Part shown: in pieces, positions 16,671-24,449 of the stretch
How the letters are laid out: every line of letters begins with the position of its first letter
Numbering within the stretch: position 1 is the stretch's first letter
From: Hallella bergensis DSM 17361
GTDB lineage: Bacteria > Bacteroidota > Bacteroidia > Bacteroidales > Bacteroidaceae
Assembly (NCBI RefSeq): GCF_000160535.1
Contig: NZ_GG704786.1
Span: 1-32,289, forward strand
DNA: 32,289 nucleotides
Direction of reading: 5' to 3'
Made by a program: the position numbers and the translations under genes
Notes under the pieces: model-generated
What the model was told of the DNA's origin: nothing
Seen by the model: the letters and a program-made list of their open reading frames with translations, nothing else
The model's database searches: none

Positions 16671-16705
16671 CCCGCTTGTCGCCAGCTGTTGGCGACAAGT
16701 CCGGG
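16671..16705 (-). terminator. strong hairpin after the pspC-like gene
   Basis: CTTGTCGCCA (16675-16684) pairs perfectly with TGGCGACAAG (16690-16699) around a 5-nt loop. CCCG/CGGG (16671-16674, 16702-16705) lengthens the stem. It begins 8 bp past the pspC-like stop at 16713. There is no direct U-tract. Confidence 0.5.
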
Positions 16706-16712
16706 AGAAATC

Positions 16713-16907
16713 TTATCTTTCTTGTGGGATAACCATCCAAAGGAGGATATAGAGCAGTACGCCGCTGAAGGCTGTACAAACCGTCAGAACAGCATAAATA
16801 ATGCGAGCCGTCGTCGGGTCTATGTTCCAATACTGTGCAAATCCGCCTACCACACCGGCCAAAACCCTATTGCTTTTTGACCTTACCAATTTCTTTCCAT
16901 TTGCCAT
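16713..16907 (-). CDS. PspC-domain small membrane protein
   Basis: The product is 64 residues from the ATG at 16907 (MANGKKLVRSKSNRVLAG). The PspC signature NRVLAGVVGGFAQYWNIDP (13-31) is followed by one membrane helix (about 38-60) ending LLWMVIPQER. PspC domains sit in the inner membrane and act in envelope stress in Proteobacteria. In Bacteroidota stand-alone copies are common and their role is unknown. It sits between argG and argC, followed by a strong hairpin, so it is probably its own transcript unit. A longer frame from 16937 has no better start. Confidence 0.85.
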   Translation of the reverse strand: MANGKKLVRSKSNRVLAGVVGGFAQYWNIDPTTARIIYAVLTVCTAFSGVLLYILLWMVIPQER

Positions 16908-17250
16908 GATTACATCGTTTTTAAGCGGGTGTGTCAATTTGTCCTGCCTCGTTTCAAACCCGTTATGGGGTTAGGCATACGCAGTTCGGATCATGTAGCA
17001 GACTGCTCGCCCGAGTGCGCTGATGCGTGGCACCGATAAAAGACTGAAAGCGGACAAGATTCCACCCATGTTAACTATGTTCTATTTGAAGTCACCCATT
17101 GACCGTGGTAACCTTGATTTGTGCCAATCCTGTATAGGCTTAACGTCATGTCGACCAAAAAATTGCATGCCGCTTGTTATTTTTTGTTATGACATCGCGG
17201 TCAGACCCACGCGTTCCCCCGCCTCGAAGAGGCGCATCGGGAGCCTATTC
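16908..17250. other. intergenic region between argG and the pspC-like gene
   Basis: I see no gene in these 343 bp. There is a small GCCTC-GAA-GAGGC hairpin at 17221-17233, 18 bp past the argG stop, that could be part of a weak terminator. No full TAnnTTTG element is visible for the pspC-like gene. Confidence 0.45.
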
Positions 17251-18450
17251 TTACCGCTCCTCGTCGGGGTGCATGCCGTAGAACACACGCAGCGGCGTGG
17301 ACTGAATCTTGATGAATCCCTTGGCATCGTCGGCCGTCCAACCGTGCTGCATCTCGCCATATTCGCCGAGTTTGGATTTTGTGAGGTCGTCCTCTGAATC
17401 CACTCCCACCGTCTGAAAACTGTAGGGGCGAAGCTTCAGAATGGCTGTACCGTTGACGTGGCGCTGCGAACTTTCGAGAAAGGCCTCCATATCGGGCATC
17501 ACCGGCTCGAGATATTGACTCTCGTGCAGGAACATTCCGTACCAATTGGCCACCTGATCCTTCCAGTATTGCTGCCATTTGGAGAGCGTGGACTTCTCCA
17601 ACAGGCGGTGAGCTTCGATGATCAGCAGGGGTGCGGCAGCCTCGAAAGCCACCCGCCCCTTGATGCCAATAATGGTGTCGCCCACGTTGCAGTCGCGGCC
17701 AATGGCATACGACGCGCCTATTTCCTCAATCTTCTGGATGGCCTTGATTGGGTCGTCGAACTCCTCACCGTTCACGGCAGATATCTCACCCTTCTTGAAC
17801 TCAATGCGCAATTCGGTTTCTTCCTCGCTGGCAGTCACATGTTTCAGATAGGCCTCCTCGGGCAGACCCTGTGTGGGATCGAGCAGCTCGCCACCGCAGA
17901 TGCTGGTGCCCCAGATGCCCACGTTGTACGAATATTTCAGCTTGGTGAAGTCGGCCTTGAAGCCATGCGCGTTCAGATAGTCCACCTCCTCTTGGCGGGA
18001 GAGGGCATGGTCGCGTGTCAGCGTGATGATTTCCACACCCGGAGCCATCACCAAGAAGGTCATGTCAAAGCGAATCTGGTCGTTGCCCGCGCCCGTGGAG
18101 CCGTGTGCAATGGCGTCCGCACCAATTTCGTTGGCATAGCGGGCTATGGCAATGGCCTGAAAAATGCGCTCCGAGGATACCGAGATGGGATAACAGTTGT
18201 TGCGCAGCACATTGCCGAAGATCATGTATTTCAGGCTTTTTTCATAATATTCCTGCGTCACGTCGAGCGTCGCATACTTCGTTGCGCCCAGTTTGTAGGC
18301 GTTTTCCTCGTTGGTTTTCAGTTGCTCAGCACTGAAGCCCCCCGTATTGGCGCAGGCCGCATAAACATCCCACCCGTCGTGGGCGAGTTTCATCACGGTG
18401 TACGATGTGTCCAATCCGCCACTGAAGGCGACAACTACTTTCTTTTTCAT
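17251..18450 (-). CDS. argG: argininosuccinate synthase
   Basis: The 399-residue product joins citrulline and aspartate using ATP. The start at 18450 (MKKKVVVAFSGGLDTSYTV) puts the PP-loop motif AFSGGLDTS at residues 8-16. The open frame extends upstream to 18708 but that part is a shadow of the GNAT gene. AHGSTGAGNDQIRFD and YAIGRDCNVGDTIIGIKGR are family motifs. It starts 62 bp after the GNAT stop. Because the pathway carries acyl groups up to acyl-citrulline, a deacylase encoded elsewhere must supply free citrulline. Confidence 0.95.
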   Translation of the reverse strand: MKKKVVVAFSGGLDTSYTVMKLAHDGWDVYAACANTGGFSAEQLKTNEENAYKLGATKYATLDVTQEYYEKSLKYMIFGNVLRNNCYPISVSSERIFQAIAIARYANEIGADAIAHGSTGAGNDQIRFDMTFLVMAPGVEIITLTRDHALSRQEEVDYLNAHGFKADFTKLKYSYNVGIWGTSICGGELLDPTQGLPEEAYLKHVTASEEETELRIEFKKGEISAVNGEEFDDPIKAIQKIEEIGASYAIGRDCNVGDTIIGIKGRVAFEAAAPLLIIEAHRLLEKSTLSKWQQYWKDQVANWYGMFLHESQYLEPVMPDMEAFLESSQRHVNGTAILKLRPYSFQTVGVDSEDDLTKSKLGEYGEMQHGWTADDAKGFIKIQSTPLRVFYGMHPDEER

Positions 18451-18512
18451 ATCTCTGCTGTTTTTCTCTTTGATTACTTTTTTGATCATCTCTTCATCTC
18501 TCCCCGCACGTC

Positions 18513-19151
18513 TCAGGATTCCTTTCCATTCGCATCCCGACCCGTGGGTTCGTGCGCCTGCACTGTGTCGATCTTCCTGAATCGCTCGATCGTCTCTTCC
18601 GGAATTTTGGCCGGCAGATGGTCTTCGGGGTCGAAGAGCATGCCCGTGCATATGCAGAACTTGCGATTGGTGCGGTGCAGAATGTCTTTGTTGATGCATC
18701 CCTCGCATCCCCGCCAGAAAGCCTCGTCGTCGGTCAGGTCGGCAAAGGTCACCGGGTGATACCCCAGCTGGGTATTCATCTTCATCACCGCCGAACCGCT
18801 GGTGAGCGAGAAGATTTTGGCGTGAGGCCAGCGCACGCGGGCCAGGGTGAACGTCAGGTTCTTGATGCGTTTGGCCAGTCCCATTCCTCGAAAATCGGGA
18901 TGCACGATCAGTCCCGATGTGGTGACATACCGTTTGTTGCCCCAGGTCTCGATATAGCTGAATCCGGCGAACTTCTCGCCCTGCAGTGCGATCACGGCCT
19001 TGGCCTCTTTCATTTTGGTAGCCACGTAGTCGGGCGAACGCTTGGCTATGCCCGTGCCCCGCACCTTGGCCGCTTCTTCGATGGTCCTCAGAATGGTGTC
19101 GACATATTTAATATGTGTCTCGTCGGCCACCATAACTTGTATCTCTTCCAT
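18513..19151 (-). CDS. GNAT acyltransferase, candidate N-acylglutamate synthase
   Basis: The 212-residue product has a GNAT fold with acyl-CoA motif VHPDFRGMGLAKRI (83-96) preceded by the beta-strand TSGLIV, and followed by HAKIFSLTSGSAVMKMNTQLGYHPV. A C-terminal extension (about 145-175) holds C149, C152, C166 and C168 (C-x2-C, then C-x-C). It begins 8 bp after argR and is followed by argG. In Bacteroides-type arginine synthesis the first step acylates glutamate, and no argA or argJ is visible here, so this GNAT is a good positional candidate. The acyl donor (succinyl- or acetyl-CoA) is not determined. Confidence 0.75.
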   Translation of the reverse strand: MEEIQVMVADETHIKYVDTILRTIEEAAKVRGTGIAKRSPDYVATKMKEAKAVIALQGEKFAGFSYIETWGNKRYVTTSGLIVHPDFRGMGLAKRIKNLTFTLARVRWPHAKIFSLTSGSAVMKMNTQLGYHPVTFADLTDDEAFWRGCEGCINKDILHRTNRKFCICTGMLFDPEDHLPAKIPEETIERFRKIDTVQAHEPTGRDANGKES

Positions 19152-19159
19152 TTTAAATT

Positions 19160-19630
19160 TTAAAATTCTACGATTCCACTCAGTCCCCGCAGCACATCCT
19201 CGCGATCGGTGCCCTCTCTCAGGACAATGAGGATGGTGTCGTCGCCGGCTATGGTACCCAAGATCTCTTTCACATCGCTGTTGTCGATGTTGTAGGCGAT
19301 GGAACTGGCATAGCCCGGTCGGGTTTTGATAACGGCCATGTTTCCCGAGAAATCGACAGACCGGAAGCCCGGGGTCTGCATCATTTCCATGGCCGACATC
19401 GGCTTGTGAACACGCTTATACATGGTCTCATTGGGCAGTACATAGACATATTGTCCGTTCATGCTGGCCGCCTTGGCAATTTTCAGCTGTTTAAAGTCTC
19501 GGCTCAGGGTGGCTTGTGTCAGGGTAAACCCCGCCTTCTTGAGTTCTTGCAACACTTCTTCCTGGCTGCCCAGCTCCTGGCTTGAAATAATCATCTTAAT
19601 GGTTTCAAGCCGTCGATCTTTCATTTTCAT
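19160..19630 (-). CDS. argR: arginine repressor
   Basis: The 156-residue product has an N-terminal winged helix-turn-helix (about 5-68, recognition region TQATLSRDFKQLKI at 38-51) and a C-terminal arginine-binding hexamerisation domain (about 85-156) with the signature GTIAGDDT (125-132). With arginine bound it represses arginine genes. It is the first gene of argR-GNAT-argG and lies 8 bp before the GNAT gene, so it probably represses its own operon. MKMK allows starts at 19630 or 19624. Confidence 0.95.
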   Translation of the reverse strand: MKMKDRRLETIKMIISSQELGSQEEVLQELKKAGFTLTQATLSRDFKQLKIAKAASMNGQYVYVLPNETMYKRVHKPMSAMEMMQTPGFRSVDFSGNMAVIKTRPGYASSIAYNIDNSDVKEILGTIAGDDTILIVLREGTDREDVLRGLSGIVEF

Positions 19631-19659
19631 AAAATGTATTTTTATTCCTAACCGTGCTA

Positions 19660-19690
19660 CAAAATTATAAATTTATTCCCTAATATCAAA
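19660..19690 (-). promoter_or_regulatory. argR promoter with candidate ArgR operator
   Basis: The minus strand has TTTG (19687-19690), a 19-nt spacer and TAATTTTG (19660-19667), a textbook Bacteroidota promoter. The transcript would start near 19653, 23 nt before the ATG. A perfect AT-only palindrome ATAAATTTAT (19667-19676) lies in the spacer next to the -7 and resembles half of an ARG box. Operator function is a guess. Confidence 0.65.
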
Positions 19691-19964
19691 ATAATATCGT
19701 ATATTTTTAAGCATTTATCCTGCCGTTTGACGATTCATTGCATTTTTATAAGCACAAGGTTGTATAAAAACAAGGTGGTTTTAGCACACCTCGCAGAGCT
19801 TTCCAAAATCCTGTCAGCCACCGTCCATCCCAGTTCAACGTCACATGTGAAATAGAATATTTTTCTTGACAATCGTGCGCAAATGCTTGGCGCATTTAAA
19901 AATACAAGATGTTTCTTCTGAAATTCGCGAAATTTGAGAAATTCGTAGTTAGTTGATAATCAGC
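19691..19964. other. AT-rich gene-free region upstream of argR
   Basis: No gene and no clear RNA is visible. It is part of a gap of about 1 kb between argR and a transposase remnant; the rest of the gap is filled by repeats listed separately. Short inverted matches such as TGCGC-AAATGCTTGG-CGCA (19876-19894) occur. Confidence 0.45.
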
Positions 19965-20215
19965 TGTTTCGAAAACACAACCCATATGCACTCGTTTTCC
20001 CCATTCGCCGTTGGCTATCGAATGACGCTGCGGTAGCGCTCTCATCGCGTCATGGTTACAGCTTCGTCGCGTGCCCGTTAAACTTTAACTGTCGGGCGAA
20101 AAGGTAGTAACCGCGCTGCACGCATCGTTTTCAGGCTTTACCCACTGAAATCCAAGATCAAAACATGGCGCTTTTTTCTCTGGATGACCGGACAGCGGGA
20201 GGCCGAAAAACAGTC
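19965..20215. repeat. dispersed intergenic repeat, copy B (diverged)
   Basis: This is the counterpart of 2895-3215 with the same ordered blocks. The best-conserved one reads AAACATGGCGCTTTTTTCTC (20161-20180), then TGGATGACC and later AGGCCGAAAA. It has no open frame of note. Confidence 0.55.
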
Positions 20216-20325
20216 ATTCATTTTTACACCCCTCTCCCCGTTCGCTCCTGATACCCGATAATGCGCAGCCAATTGTGACGAGTTGATGAGCTTGCAAATA
20301 ATTTGCATTGCCAACGCGTTAGCCT

Positions 20326-20381
20326 AATTGTAAATTGTAAATTGTAAATTGTGAATTGTGAATTGTGAATTGTGAATTGTG
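20326..20381. repeat. heptamer tandem repeat (AATTGTR)8
   Basis: Three exact AATTGTA units (20326-20346) are followed by five exact AATTGTG units (20347-20381). The perfect copies suggest recent slippage or expansion. It lies in the intergenic zone upstream of argR. Confidence 0.9.
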
Positions 20382-20570
20382 AATTCTCCGCTCGGCTTCG
20401 CCGAATCTTAGAATATATGGAGAATATCTTTGTATGGACAATAAAGCTCATCGCAAAATATCTTTGCGTTTGCTGCGCAAACAATATCAGAATATCTGCA
20501 TCGACACAAAACGTATTTCGCAACGACTTTCACGACATTTCACGACCTCCTGCTACCGTTACTGCTATAA

Positions 20571-20647
20571 ATGAAGAATGAAGAATGAAGAATGAAGAGG
20601 GAAGAGAGAAAAGGGAAGAATGAAGAGGGAAGAGAGAAGAGGGAAAC
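20571..20647. repeat. heptamer tandem repeat (ATGAAGA/GGGAAGA type)
   Basis: Eleven 7-bp units occur, four of them exact ATGAAGA (20571-20598), the rest variants (GGGAAGA, GAGAAAA, GAGAAGA). The tract ends right where recognisable transposase sequence begins, so it may mark the truncation point of the IS element. Confidence 0.85.
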
Positions 20648-20649
20648 TA

Positions 20650-21425
20650 CCAGTGCAAGTCTTCGAAGCATAGAAGCTCAACTTACTGCATTCAACTCCA
20701 AATTGTACCATGCGGGGTTGAAAATCATACCAAAGTCTACTCTTGCTAATATGAACGAAAAGAAAGACTGGCGTATTTATCAAGACTATGCAATGATACC
20801 TGTCGATAAAGCTAAGGACCTTTATAAGGATATGTCGATTTTGATCGGCTGTTCCGAATCTTTCAACAGCAACATGCATACTTTGTTACCCGAGCAAAGG
20901 ATAATATGAAGTACAATGTTTTCGAGACAAGAGAGGTTGATAGACAGACTGGTGTCATCTCTGATAAAACAATCAGTCTCACTGGCCTTTTTACTGCCAA
21001 GAAATATCCAGACGTGTTGCGATTGGTTATATATGAAGACTATGCTCAGAACGTTGTGTATCGATTCCTGACTAATGACTTCATCCTTCCAGCAATTACC
21101 ATTGCAGAACTCTACCGAGAGCGTTGGACTATTGAGACATTCTTCAAATGGATCAAGCAGCACTTGCATATCAAGTCGTTCTATGTAACAACACAGAATG
21201 CAGTTTTTACGCAAATATGGATAGCCATCTGCGATTATCTGCTGCTTATTATTGCTTTGAAGATGTATCATATTAAGCAAAATCTTTACATATTCTCTAA
21301 CATCATTGGACAAGTTCTCTTTGAGAAAACACCGTTGAATGAACTATTTGATAAAACAATTATTAAGCAAAATCCGGAAAATGATCGCCAACTTTCGCTT
21401 TGGTGAAATTTAACCGGACAGTAGT
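20650..21425 (+). mobile_element. IS4-type insertion sequence remnant, truncated and internally deleted
   Basis: From 20652 the sequence encodes SLRSIEAQLTAFNSKLYHAG and IYQDYAMIPVDKAKDLYKD, an internal N-terminal part of IS4-type transposases. Near 20825-20832 the frame changes to GYVDFDRLFRIFQQQ, followed by AYFVTRAKDNMKYN and ELYRERWTIETFFKWIKQHL, the C-terminal Y-(2)R-(3)E-(6)K DDE signature with the catalytic Glu. It ends at a TGA at 21404-21406. The first roughly 40 residues and the middle part with the two catalytic Asp are missing, so it is inactive. TTTAACCGGACAGTAGT just after the stop may be part of the right end. The ATG at 20906 is an internal Met. Confidence 0.8.
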
Positions 21426-21536
21426 AAATAATCACTTAGAATATTCACGGAGAAAGAAGAGACGTTTTATTGATAAAGCGTAGAGCAGGAAAGAACATTG
21501 TATATTTAAAAACCTGATAATATAGCTAAAATTATG

Positions 21537-21544
21537 TAACTTTG
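21537..21544 (+). promoter_or_regulatory. -7 element of the GH2 gene
   Basis: TAACTTTG fully matches TAnnTTTG, 47 bp before the ATG at 21592. No TTTG stands at the -33 position. The transcript would start near 21551. Confidence 0.5.
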
Positions 21545-21591
21545 CACTCGACACCTAACTCTACCCTATAGAACTCATCCAATAGTCACTA

Positions 21592-23982
21592 ATGAACATG
21601 AATGTTAAAAAACATACACTTATTCTGCTATTAATGCTCGGCATCAGTGTTTCCTTGTGTGCCGGGACAAGCAATGTGCCTCGTAAACAACTTTTCGACT
21701 TCAACTGGAGATTCCATATCGGTGATGTTAACGATGCTGAGCAAACAGCTTTTCAAGACCACAACTGGACTACCGTGAATCTTCCGCACGACTGGAGCAT
21801 CGCTATGAAGGTGGATGCCAACGCTCCTGCCGGGAACGATGGCGGCTATTACCCCACGGGCATCGGCTGGTATCGCAAAACCTTCGACCTTACGAAGGCC
21901 TATCAGGGCAAGATGTTATGGCTCTACTTCGAAGGGATATACCAGGATTCCAAAGTATATGTCAACGGCAAACTGGCCGGTGGACATCCTTATGGCTTCT
22001 CTTCTTTCTATTGTGATATCACATCTTTGGTGCAAACAGGGAAAAACGTAGTGGCAGTGAGAGCTGACAACTCACGACAGAAAAACTGCCGCTGGTACAC
22101 AGGTTCGGGCATTTACAGACATGCGTGGCTCATGGCTGCCGAGCCGGTACACATCGACAACTGGGGTGTGCACATTACGACACTCGACCTGAACACCGTA
22201 AAGGTCAAGACGCTCGTGTCTAATACATTGGGCGAACAACAAACCATACTGCTTACCACCACCCTATCCGACGGCACTTCGCAGCATACACCTCTCACCA
22301 TCCCTGCCAATAGCAAGCAGGAGGTTGAACAAACCATAGCAGTGAAAGACGCTAAGCTATGGAGTCCGGAGCACCCGAATCTCTATCAGGCGCACATCGA
22401 ACTGTCCACAGGCGATGCCGTGGACAAAACTTTCGGCATCAGAACCGTGGACTTTTCCGCAGAGAAAGGGCTTCTGCTCAATGGCAATCCCATTCTGCTC
22501 AACGGCGGATGTGTTCACCATGACAATGGTATTCTCGGTGCAGCAACCTTCGATCGTGCCGAGACAAGACGTGTAGAACTGATGAAAGAAGCCGGATACA
22601 ATGCTGTGCGCACGTCGCACAACCCTCCATCGGAAGCTTTTCTCGATGCCTGCGACCGTTTGGGATTGCTGGTTATCGATGAAGCCTTCGACGGCTGGAG
22701 GGACGCAAAGAACGACCAAGATTATCACACGCTATTCGACAAATGGTTTGCCAAAGACATTGAAGCGATGGTTCGCCGCGACCGAAATCATCCCAGCATC
22801 TTCTGCTGGAGTATTGGCAATGAAGTCATCGAGCGCAAGAAGATTGAGGTGGTGACTACAGCACGCCGCTTGCGCGAAGCCGTTCACGCATGGGACAAAA
22901 CTCGCCCTATCACCTCCGCACTGGCAGCATGGGACAGCGATTGGGAAATTTATGACCCATTGGTCGCCCAACTCGACATCACTGGCTACAACTACATAAT
23001 TCATAAGGCTCCCAGCGACCATCTCCGGGTGCCCAACCGGGTGATGATGCAAACCGAATCATATCCCAACGATGCTTTTAAAAGTTGGGCAATGGTTCAC
23101 GACAATCCATACGTTGTGGGTGATTTTGTATGGACATCCATCGATTATCTCGGTGAATCAGGCATCGGGCGATGGTGGTATGAGGATGATGTTCCGGGCG
23201 AACACTATGAAAGACCTCTCTATCCGTGGCATGCCTCCTACTGTGGCGATATTGATTTCATAGGATGGCTGAAACCCATCGGTCATTATCGCAATATGCT
23301 CTGGAACAATGACGAGAAACTATACATGGCCGTTCGCGAACCTAATGACTGGCAGGGGAACGGCACTATCACGACCGGACGGTGGGCAGTGTGGCCCACA
23401 TGGGAAAGTTGGAATTGGCCGGGATGGGAAGGCAAAGACATCGAAGTGGTGGTTTGTTCCAAATATCCACGGGTTCGTTTGTATCTCAATGATCAGTTGA
23501 TTGGCGAGCAAAACACCGGACGCGACACAGAATTCAAAGCCGTATTCAAGACTCCCTATAGAGCAGGACAGCTCCGCGCAGAAGGTTTGGACGGTGAGAC
23601 GGTTATGGAACGTCAGCTGCTTGTCTCCGCATCAGCTGCAAAGTCCATCAAACTCACTGCCGACAGAAGCCGAATTTTAGCTGACGGGCAAGATCTTTCA
23701 TTTATAACGGTAGAAGTGGTCGATGCAGAAGGTCGGCTCGATCCAAATGCCAGTTATGATATTTCATTCAGTCTCAAGGGTAATGGCACCATCGTCGCCG
23801 TAGGTAATGCTGACATCAAGGAAACAACACCCTATAGTAGCCACACGTTCAAGACGTGGAAAGGACGGGCAATGATGGTAGTAAGAAGCACACGCAAGGC
23901 TGGTAACCTACAACTCACCGCTACTGCCAATAATTTGAAAAGGGCAAAAATTTTGCTCAAATCTGTCAAGGCAATCCCTTGA
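21592..23982 (+). CDS. secreted GH2 glycosidase (beta-galactosidase type)
   Basis: The 796-residue product has a signal peptide (about 1-25, ending SLCAG). The GH2 sandwich spans about 33-205 (FDFNWRFHIGD, VNLPHDWSI, GWYRKTFDL), an Ig-like domain about 210-305, and the TIM barrel about 310-600 (RTSHNPPSEAFLDACDRLGL). The acid/base is E411 in WSIGNEV and the nucleophile E489 in MQTESY. C-terminal domains (DUF4982-like and Ig-like, about 610-796) follow. The layout fits Bacteroidota exo-beta-galactosidases; other exo-beta specificities in GH2 cannot be excluded. It stands alone with its own promoter, with no SusC/D partner. ATGs at 21592 and 21598 are both possible. Confidence 0.9.
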   Translation: MNMNVKKHTLILLLMLGISVSLCAGTSNVPRKQLFDFNWRFHIGDVNDAEQTAFQDHNWTTVNLPHDWSIAMKVDANAPAGNDGGYYPTGIGWYRKTFDLTKAYQGKMLWLYFEGIYQDSKVYVNGKLAGGHPYGFSSFYCDITSLVQTGKNVVAVRADNSRQKNCRWYTGSGIYRHAWLMAAEPVHIDNWGVHITTLDLNTVKVKTLVSNTLGEQQTILLTTTLSDGTSQHTPLTIPANSKQEVEQTIAVKDAKLWSPEHPNLYQAHIELSTGDAVDKTFGIRTVDFSAEKGLLLNGNPILLNGGCVHHDNGILGAATFDRAETRRVELMKEAGYNAVRTSHNPPSEAFLDACDRLGLLVIDEAFDGWRDAKNDQDYHTLFDKWFAKDIEAMVRRDRNHPSIFCWSIGNEVIERKKIEVVTTARRLREAVHAWDKTRPITSALAAWDSDWEIYDPLVAQLDITGYNYIIHKAPSDHLRVPNRVMMQTESYPNDAFKSWAMVHDNPYVVGDFVWTSIDYLGESGIGRWWYEDDVPGEHYERPLYPWHASYCGDIDFIGWLKPIGHYRNMLWNNDEKLYMAVREPNDWQGNGTITTGRWAVWPTWESWNWPGWEGKDIEVVVCSKYPRVRLYLNDQLIGEQNTGRDTEFKAVFKTPYRAGQLRAEGLDGETVMERQLLVSASAAKSIKLTADRSRILADGQDLSFITVEVVDAEGRLDPNASYDISFSLKGNGTIVAVGNADIKETTPYSSHTFKTWKGRAMMVVRSTRKAGNLQLTATANNLKRAKILLKSVKAIP

Positions 23983-24006
23983 AATGAATTTGCAATATTA
24001 CAATAA

Positions 24007-24360
24007 TTAATTAGTCGTTCCTTGAAAACCAGTTGAGCGACTGGTTTTCAAGGAACGAGTATGCAGTTCTCTTAAAAGGTGTTTCGCCGCTGAAACGGGA
24101 TGATAAAGCATCATTCTTGGACCAGCCCACCGCATAATTGCTGTAATACGCACCCTCATATCAGGACGATAGCAGTGTATAGGACATTTCTTGCAAGTAG
24201 GTTTGTCACACCCATATTTGCAATGGTCGAGCCTTTCCAAGGCATATTTCAACAACTCATTACAAGCTGCGCATAAACTTGCATTGCCCTCATTTCTTCG
24301 GCAATACAAGGCAATCATTTGCTCTACGACCTTCTTCTCCTCCTTGATCCGATTATTCAT
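24007..24360 (-). CDS. ygbA: YgbA family protein (nitrous oxide-stimulated promoter family)
   Basis: The 117-residue product has paired cysteines (LCAAC, CKYGCDKPTCKKCPIHCY) and the family block YRPDMRVRITAIMRWAGPRM followed by HPVSAAKHLL. The family is named from a nitrogen-oxide-responsive promoter, and its members are thought to act under nitrosative stress; the cysteines may bind a metal. The last residues (about 101-117, SRSTGFQGTTN) are encoded by one arm of a perfect 19-bp palindrome and do not look like conserved family sequence. It converges on the GH2 gene with a 24-bp gap. Confidence 0.85.
   Translation of the reverse strand: MNNRIKEEKKVVEQMIALYCRRNEGNASLCAACNELLKYALERLDHCKYGCDKPTCKKCPIHCYRPDMRVRITAIMRWAGPRMMLYHPVSAAKHLLRELHTRSLKTSRSTGFQGTTN
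24015..24058. terminator. 19-bp perfect palindrome overlapping the ygbA 3' end
   Basis: TCGTTCCTTGAAAACCAGT (24015-24033) is the exact reverse complement of 24040-24058, with a 6-nt loop. It stands between convergent GH2 and ygbA genes and inside the ygbA reading frame. On the minus strand it is followed by a T-rich stretch, so it can serve as the ygbA terminator and may stop GH2 read-through too. Confidence 0.7.
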
Positions 24361-24449
24361 CCGTTCAACTATTGCTTAGGCTTCCTTTCCCAAGTGCTCC
24401 ACTGAACCAACCACGAATCGGTCGAAACGCCATGTTGGTTGAACAGTTC

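Noticed and set aside
18451..18708. N-terminal extension of argG by 86 codons
   Set aside because: The extension reads through the GNAT coding region in another frame, and the ArgG family begins at MKKKVVVAFSGG.
17458..18759. 433-codon open frame on the plus strand opposite argG
   Set aside because: It lies opposite a well-identified argG and part of the GNAT gene; no domain or start signal is seen.
20326..20647. Possible CRISPR array
   Set aside because: The repeats are 7-bp tandem units without spacers, and no cas genes are present.
20906..21406. Separate 166-residue intact gene
   Set aside because: The frame continues upstream with transposase residues (AYFVTRAKDN), so the ATG is an internal Met of a deleted IS4-type transposase.
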